64,000 bases of DNA from the NCBI GenBank assembly GCA_030141605.1, contig JAQGDQ010000235.1, positions 124,001 through 188,000 on the forward strand, in the 5' to 3' direction. Both the position numbers and the translations under genes were made by a program. Positions 59,818 to 64,000 of the stretch are shown here, piece after piece. This DNA comes from Tubiluchus corallicola. Lineage: Eukaryota; Priapulida; Priapulimorpha; Priapulimorphida; Tubiluchidae. Position 1 is the stretch's first letter; every line of letters begins with the position of its first letter. The notes beneath the pieces are model-generated. The model was given only the letters and a program-made list of their open reading frames with translations. It did not search any database and was not told the origin of the DNA.

Positions 59818-60475
59818 TCATTGAAATATTTCCAGTGGCGTAAAGACATCTCTTAACTTGTCATAATGGTGTTGCCAAGGCTTCTCTTTCCCAAGGAAAT
59901 GTACAACTTTTATTTCATCCCTACAAGCTTCAAATGCAGGTAGATATGTGTAGCACGTAGATGCCAAAACATTATAAGTAAAGAGGAGACGATCCCAGTC
60001 TTTAAAAAAGCTGTTCAACAAGCCCTGATCTCCTCCTTCAAAGCTTGGGAATGTTCTGGCAAAGGTTAATAGACTGTTATAAGTGTCAAGACTTGGTCTG
60101 ATGACCATAACACCACTGTTGAAATGGTCAGGCCAACCAATATCAAGAGGTTCTTCTTTTTCAAAGTCAATATTTCGCAGGACAATCGTGTCTGCATCCA
60201 TGAAAATGCATTTAGAGTAACGTGTCAAAGCCCAACAATGAAGCTTGGTGTATGTTGCTCTCAACTCGGGACGTCCTGCATATAGCGCCTCTAAACCGTC
60301 GCAGATTTGTTCTTCAACAAGCTCAACGTCATCAAAAATTGTCTGCATTTGTATCATAATCTTCGACGAGAGCTGCGCTCTTACCATGACAACTATGCTA
60401 TGCTTAGTATTTGTTTTTCACAAAGAATGAGCTAAGACCATAGCGCTTTGAGCATAAAAGTCATTAGTTGCAAGG
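59818..60475 (-). pseudogene. Glycogenin-like glycosyltransferase (GT8) fragment
   Basis: Minus-strand reading gives VTLATND at the start, then a UGA after AHSL, then open from MVRAQLSSKIM to a stop at 59818. GT8/glycogenin motifs are clear: TKLHCWALTRYSKCIFMDAD (metal-binding DxD), GWPDHFNSGVMV, GGDQGLLN, FTYN, YTYLPAF and VHFLGKEKPW. Known glycogenins self-glucosylate a Tyr and prime glycogen in the cytosol; they run beyond 330 residues, whereas this stops at ~215 without the C-terminal glycogen-synthase-binding end. It has no introns across the catalytic core and starts abruptly at AG|GTAACC inside BEL gag, so it looks like a retrocopied or captured piece, not a working gene. Confidence 0.88.
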
Positions 60476-60519
60476 GTTACCTAAGCTTCATTTGGGGTTT
60501 CCAAGTTATCCTTTGTCTG

Positions 60520-61027
60520 CTGTGCCTTTACCCATGAAGTGTTTCGTCTTATTTTATTTTCAGAGCTTGCTTCGCAAATTGAGCGCTCACTAGCTTCATT
60601 ATTAGAGTACACTGCAGCTTCGGCATTTCCTACTTTGAGCCTCGTCTCCAGATCTACGCGCTCTTGTTGCTGCTTTAATCGTTGTTGCTGCAGTTCCATT
60701 TCTTTTTGTTTTTGTTCAAGCTCTTGCTTTGTACTAAGGCATCCCTTTCTACCAGCAAAGCAGCTTTTCTAGCTTCTGCTGCTACTCTTTTTGATAATAC
60801 AGAAGAAATAGCTGATGCTTTGGATGATCCTTTATTTACTTTATAGTTTGTCTCTTATGCGCATCTTCTTCATGGATGGCCGAAGGGCCGGGCTCAATAG
60901 GTAAAAACCCAGTAATGCTCTCCTTTAATCTATCAATAAGTTCGGCTTTTGACCCAGATACCTTTAACCCTCTCTCTTTCAACTTTTTTCTCAACTGCTC
61001 AACAGTGTAATTTTCTATATCAGACAT
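60520..61027 (-). pseudogene. BEL #2 gag N-terminus (SAP domain, coiled coil)
   Basis: ATG at 61027 (MSDIENYTVEQLRKKLKERG) opens a textbook SAP DNA-binding motif, with the GSKAELIDRL second helix. After a frame change it continues with SVLSKRVAAEARKAALLVE and, after another, with a Gln/Glu-rich coiled coil (MELQQQRLKQQQERVDLETR) and AVYSNNEASERS, the sequence style of BEL gag leaders. Two frameshifts. It is cut off at about 60478, where glycogenin-like sequence begins. Confidence 0.75.
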
Positions 61028-61507
61028 TGTAAAAGAATTAGCACAAACTATAACAAGAACAGTGTTAAACAATGCAACACCTATTCAACAATGTAATAGC
61101 AACTTTGCATAATATCCAGAAACGCAAAACTGTAAAGATTATACTATCAAATTGTAACATAGCTCTGTCTTTTAGCATGTATACAGACTAGATCAATTTT
61201 TTCCTCTCAATATTAAAATATTGCAACGAAGTATCATTACAGATTACATCAAAAAGTTTTCTTCAAACTTGTATTTAGTTTATAGAAACCTGTAACTTCA
61301 TACAGCTGGTTGACTTTGCATAACTCACCTTGCAGCCAAGTTCTTCAGACAGGTAAAACAGGTAAGTTGATTGCTTGTACAGCCTGGCTTCCTGTGATGT
61401 ATGAAACTAGTTCGTCCGTGTCAAGGTAGTAAAAATGGCTCCTCGCTTTCAGTTTATGCTCCATACACCCAACAGCCTGCACGGTCCATTTCAGCCGAAA
61501 AAATAAA
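61028..61507 (-). other. BEL #2 5' leader
   Basis: Between the gag start and the 5' LTR. I could not identify a primer binding site right next to the LTR; the first TGG is about 20 nt inward and matches no tRNA end that I know. Confidence 0.5.
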
Positions 61508-61898
61508 TGTTGTTACAGCAAAACACGAGAGTTCCTTTCATTTTGTGTTCACTGCCGTCTTTATTTTCTAAAGTGGAAAACAAAACAATACATAAAATCT
61601 GCAGAATGCAATTTGAACAAAAAACACAGAAGTTCAACAAAAAAATTACACAGAAAATTGCTATGTATTAAATATACAAAAAACACTCACTTCGTACGGC
61701 CAAACAGCACACACCGTTTATGGCTGAAGCATAAAACCAATTCCTTACATCTAAATTGCACTATCGACATTACAACACATTGCATTATTCACAAAACCAG
61801 ACAACGCTGCTCGCAATTCCCACCCGTCCCCTTCAGTTTTTAGCTCCCTCGTGCGGGAAAAAGAAAAAACAAATTATATAGGCAATTTGCCCATAACA
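61508..61898 (-). repeat. BEL #2 5' LTR
   Basis: 391 bp, TGTTGTTACAG to CCCATAACA, 96.7% identical to 40783-41173. It is followed by GAGGC, the duplication also found left of the other LTR. Confidence 0.95.
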
Positions 61899-61903
61899 GA
61901 GGC

Positions 61904-63124
61904 ATACAGCTATAGTTACAATAAAAGAAAATCTGCTTTTTAAAAACATAGCCAAACTGTTAAATTAAAAACAATTGAAATTAGAAAGTATAAAGAAACG
62001 TATCTTATTTACATCTATGTTTGGCTGAGAATTGAAAAAAATAGAAAACAAAAAGAGGGAGAGGGAAATAACTGCATCTCAAAATTTAAATTAGGCATTC
62101 TATTTCTTTGCATCCAATGCTAAGCAGCTGTTTAACATCATCTGTCTTACGCTGAGTTTAGAAGTGAAATATCTGCTCAGAAAAACTAACTTCTCCCAGC
62201 TCTTTCTCTATCTAATTTTAAAGGCGTATAAAACTCCCTTAAGCATTTCCATAACATGCACGACAGATGCTTTTTCTTGACGATGTTTCGTGAAAATTTA
62301 ATAAATCGAGATCAGACTTATTTATATATTACAAAGGCAAATTTCAGTCTCTTTACATTCTATTAAAAGGGTGTTATGAAAAAAGGCACAAATCTGTGAA
62401 TGCTGGGAATGGCTTTTCTAGCAGTCAGCCATCCATTTATTGACTAAGTCTAGCATTATTTACTTTGTTTTCTAAGTACACATGCTGTGAACTCTCAAAC
62501 TGTTTCCGTACTTGCCTTTTGCAGCATAAATGTAGTGGCGTCACTATTACAAAGACCCGCAAAACTTTAATTACTTATGCAGTTATTGCAGTATAACTAT
62601 AACAGTGAACAATTTTCTGATTTTTGCTTGCTTTAAGTAAAATTAAATAAAGAAGTGACTTGAACATTATTATTATTAGTGTTTGTGGTCACTATACTGA
62701 AGTTTTAAAATAATTGACATTAAAATTAAAAATAACAGACCGTGTACACTATTTTGGCAAATACATGAAAATTTTAAACGTTTGAATATAATTAATTGGT
62801 TCGTTTTTACACTATCTGCACAAAGGTATGGCAATAAAAAGGTACCAGGAACATAAATTAATATGCATGCCATGACTGACTTGTGAGACCTATTTACGAT
62901 AAAAGTTTGTGTTTAGTCTGCAAGTACTTTATTTTAATAGCTATGATCTGTGTGTTGTTTGGTAGTTTAAATTTAACTTATTAACTTCAGTTCCATATTT
63001 TATATAAAGCTTTATTGAAGCATATGCTTCATGATTATAATCTTTGCAATTTTTGTAATTAATGAGGATAATAATATGAATGAATTACTCATATTTTCTA
63101 ACTACGGTACTACCTGCATTAGGA
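61904..63124. other. Intron-like sequence, no gene seen
   Basis: AT-rich. No Cys-rich exon or acceptor with fitting phase found. Confidence 0.5.
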
Positions 63125-63660
63125 TTGTTTTTTGTGGAAATGGTGCAAACTCATATTCACCTGTCTGTAAAAATCTATCAACTGTATTGCTAAACCTCTA
63201 TTTTATAATTTTAACAAGTCATTTTCAACGGGTATAGTACCAGACTCTCTGTAAAAGGATAATCCAATCGTTAAAAACGGTGACAAGTCCTAACTGGAAA
63301 TTTATAGACCCATTTCAATTCTTCCCCATTTTGCCAAAATTCTTGAAAGAGTAATGTATAATAGACTATTAAGTTTCATGAAAAAACATACCATATAGCC
63401 ACAGTCTCTCTACTTACATGGCTCCACTTGAACTTCTTGATCTAATATCAAATGCAATTGACAATAATGAATTTACAATTTGTATCTTTATTCATTTATT
63501 TAAGGCCTTTGATACTGTTGACTATAAAATCTTAGCTAAATTAAACAACTATGGTGTCAAAGGTCTGCTTTTACAGTGCTTTACATAAGAGAATGCAGTC
63601 AGCACTAATAGACAACACATTGTCTTCTTTGAAGCATATCAGTTATGGTGTCCCACATTA
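63125..63660 (+). pseudogene. Decayed LINE reverse transcriptase (CR1/jockey-like)
   Basis: Frames on the + strand show FNKSFSTGIVPDSL, KNGDKS, YRPISILPHFAKILERVMYN, LDLISNAIDNNEFT and FKAFDTVDYKILAKLNNYG (the first catalytic Asp region, AFDTVD), then a GVP-like end. Several stops; the YxDD region and everything after it are lost. Bases 63663-63760 then resemble 5344-5413. Confidence 0.78.
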
Positions 63661-63662
63661 GA

Positions 63663-63760
63663 GCATTAGATACTTAGTTTAATATTATGAATTTATGAAG
63701 ATATTTATGGAGCTAATAATAATGATTATATTGTTGTAAAAATACAATTGTAAATTGTCA
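63663..63760. repeat. Repeat shared with 5344-5413
   Basis: Both contain GCATTAGATACTTA, TTAAT(G/A)TTATGA, TATTGTTGTAAAA and TTGTAAAT. Presumably the same dispersed family, 3' end of a LINE or MITE. Confidence 0.6.
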
Positions 63761-64000
63761 CAATAACGTCACTTAACTTTTATGATTTCACTTCACAATA
63801 ACTAAACATATACATGATTTTATCAAAATTACTGCACAGGAAAAAACATTGCATTTCACATAATAGATATCACAAAATAACAAAATACATTATAAGCACA
63901 TTATAAGTACATGTGGACTAGTGGACTATCGAACTGACACGTGTCAAATAGTCAGCGTATACTTATATAGCGTAGCTTATATAAACTTTAGAAAGAGGCC
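63761..64000. other. Non-coding end of window
   Basis: Nothing recognised. Confidence 0.5.

Larger units (their letters stand above)
40783..61898 (-). mobile_element. BEL/Pao element #2, split by nested insertions
   Basis: Two 391-bp LTRs 21 kb apart, in the same orientation, flanked by the same 5-bp duplication GAGGC (40778-40782 and 61899-61903), so they belong to one insertion. BEL gag N-terminus lies next to the right (5') LTR and the remaining gag and pol next to the left (3') LTR; about 14 kb of foreign DNA (roughly 46450-60480) breaks gag. The LTRs differ at 13 of 391 bases (3.3%), so the element is much older than the Gypsy element nested in it. pol is also broken by frameshifts. Confidence 0.92.

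Noticed and set aside
61508-61898. Solo LTR
   Set aside because: The matching GAGGC duplication and BEL gag N-terminus just inside show it is the 5' LTR of the element at 40783.
63031-63237. Cys-containing frame that might be another Kazal/lustrin exon
   Set aside because: Only two Cys, wrong spacing, and neighbouring frames belong to a LINE reverse transcriptase.

Overview
This window is intron-rich, AT-rich metazoan DNA. The direct evidence is spliced Cys-rich secreted-protein modules (thyroglobulin-1, Kazal, lustrin-type), CR1-, L1- and RTE-like LINE debris, BEL/Pao and Ty3/Gypsy LTR retrotransposons, a hAT transposon and TA-target MITEs. The repertoire points to a non-vertebrate animal; I cannot name the phylum from the sequence. 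No bacterial gene, CRISPR array, rRNA or true tRNA gene was seen.

Host gene (+ strand). Five exons are supported by splice sites, reading frame and domain patterns: 9018-9227 (thyroglobulin type-1), 11872-12099 (Kazal), 22029-22190 (lustrin Cys-rich), 27642-27773 (Kazal), 36855-36995 (lustrin Cys-rich). Every exon is phase 1 at both ends, so they join in frame into one secreted, probably protease-inhibitory mosaic protein. Neither gene end is visible; the gene may extend past both window edges.

Left and middle region (1-37 kb). The introns hold a 39-bp minisatellite, LINE remnants (2.8, 8.3, 10.1-11.3, 22.6-24.3, 26.7 kb), MITEs (4929-5592, 24992-25422, 27805-28259), a dispersed ~400-bp repeat, a decayed but structurally complete BEL/Pao element (12614-18423, target duplication ACGTT, tRNA-Tyr-type primer site) and fragments of older Gypsy elements (28.9-30.1 and 32.3-34.7 kb).

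Right region (37-62 kb) is a nest of transposons. A hAT element (37399-40597, 8-bp duplication ATTAAAGA) lies just left of a second BEL/Pao element whose LTRs are 21 kb apart (40783 to 61898) but share the target duplication GAGGC. Its gag is split by about 14 kb of foreign DNA: a glycogenin-like fragment, a DUF6729-like gene fragment with a hAT-like leader, and a 120-bp satellite with higher-order structure. Inside that satellite sits a young, apparently intact 8.25-kb Gypsy element (47258-55509; LTRs differ at only 4 bases and one indel; duplication ATATA). In its single 1641-codon gag-pol, integrase precedes reverse transcriptase, the unusual Gmr1-type order.

The order of events can be read from the nesting: BEL first (LTRs ~3.3% diverged), then the cargo and satellite, then the Gypsy element (~0.3%). 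The last 2 kb hold intronic-looking DNA and one more decayed LINE.
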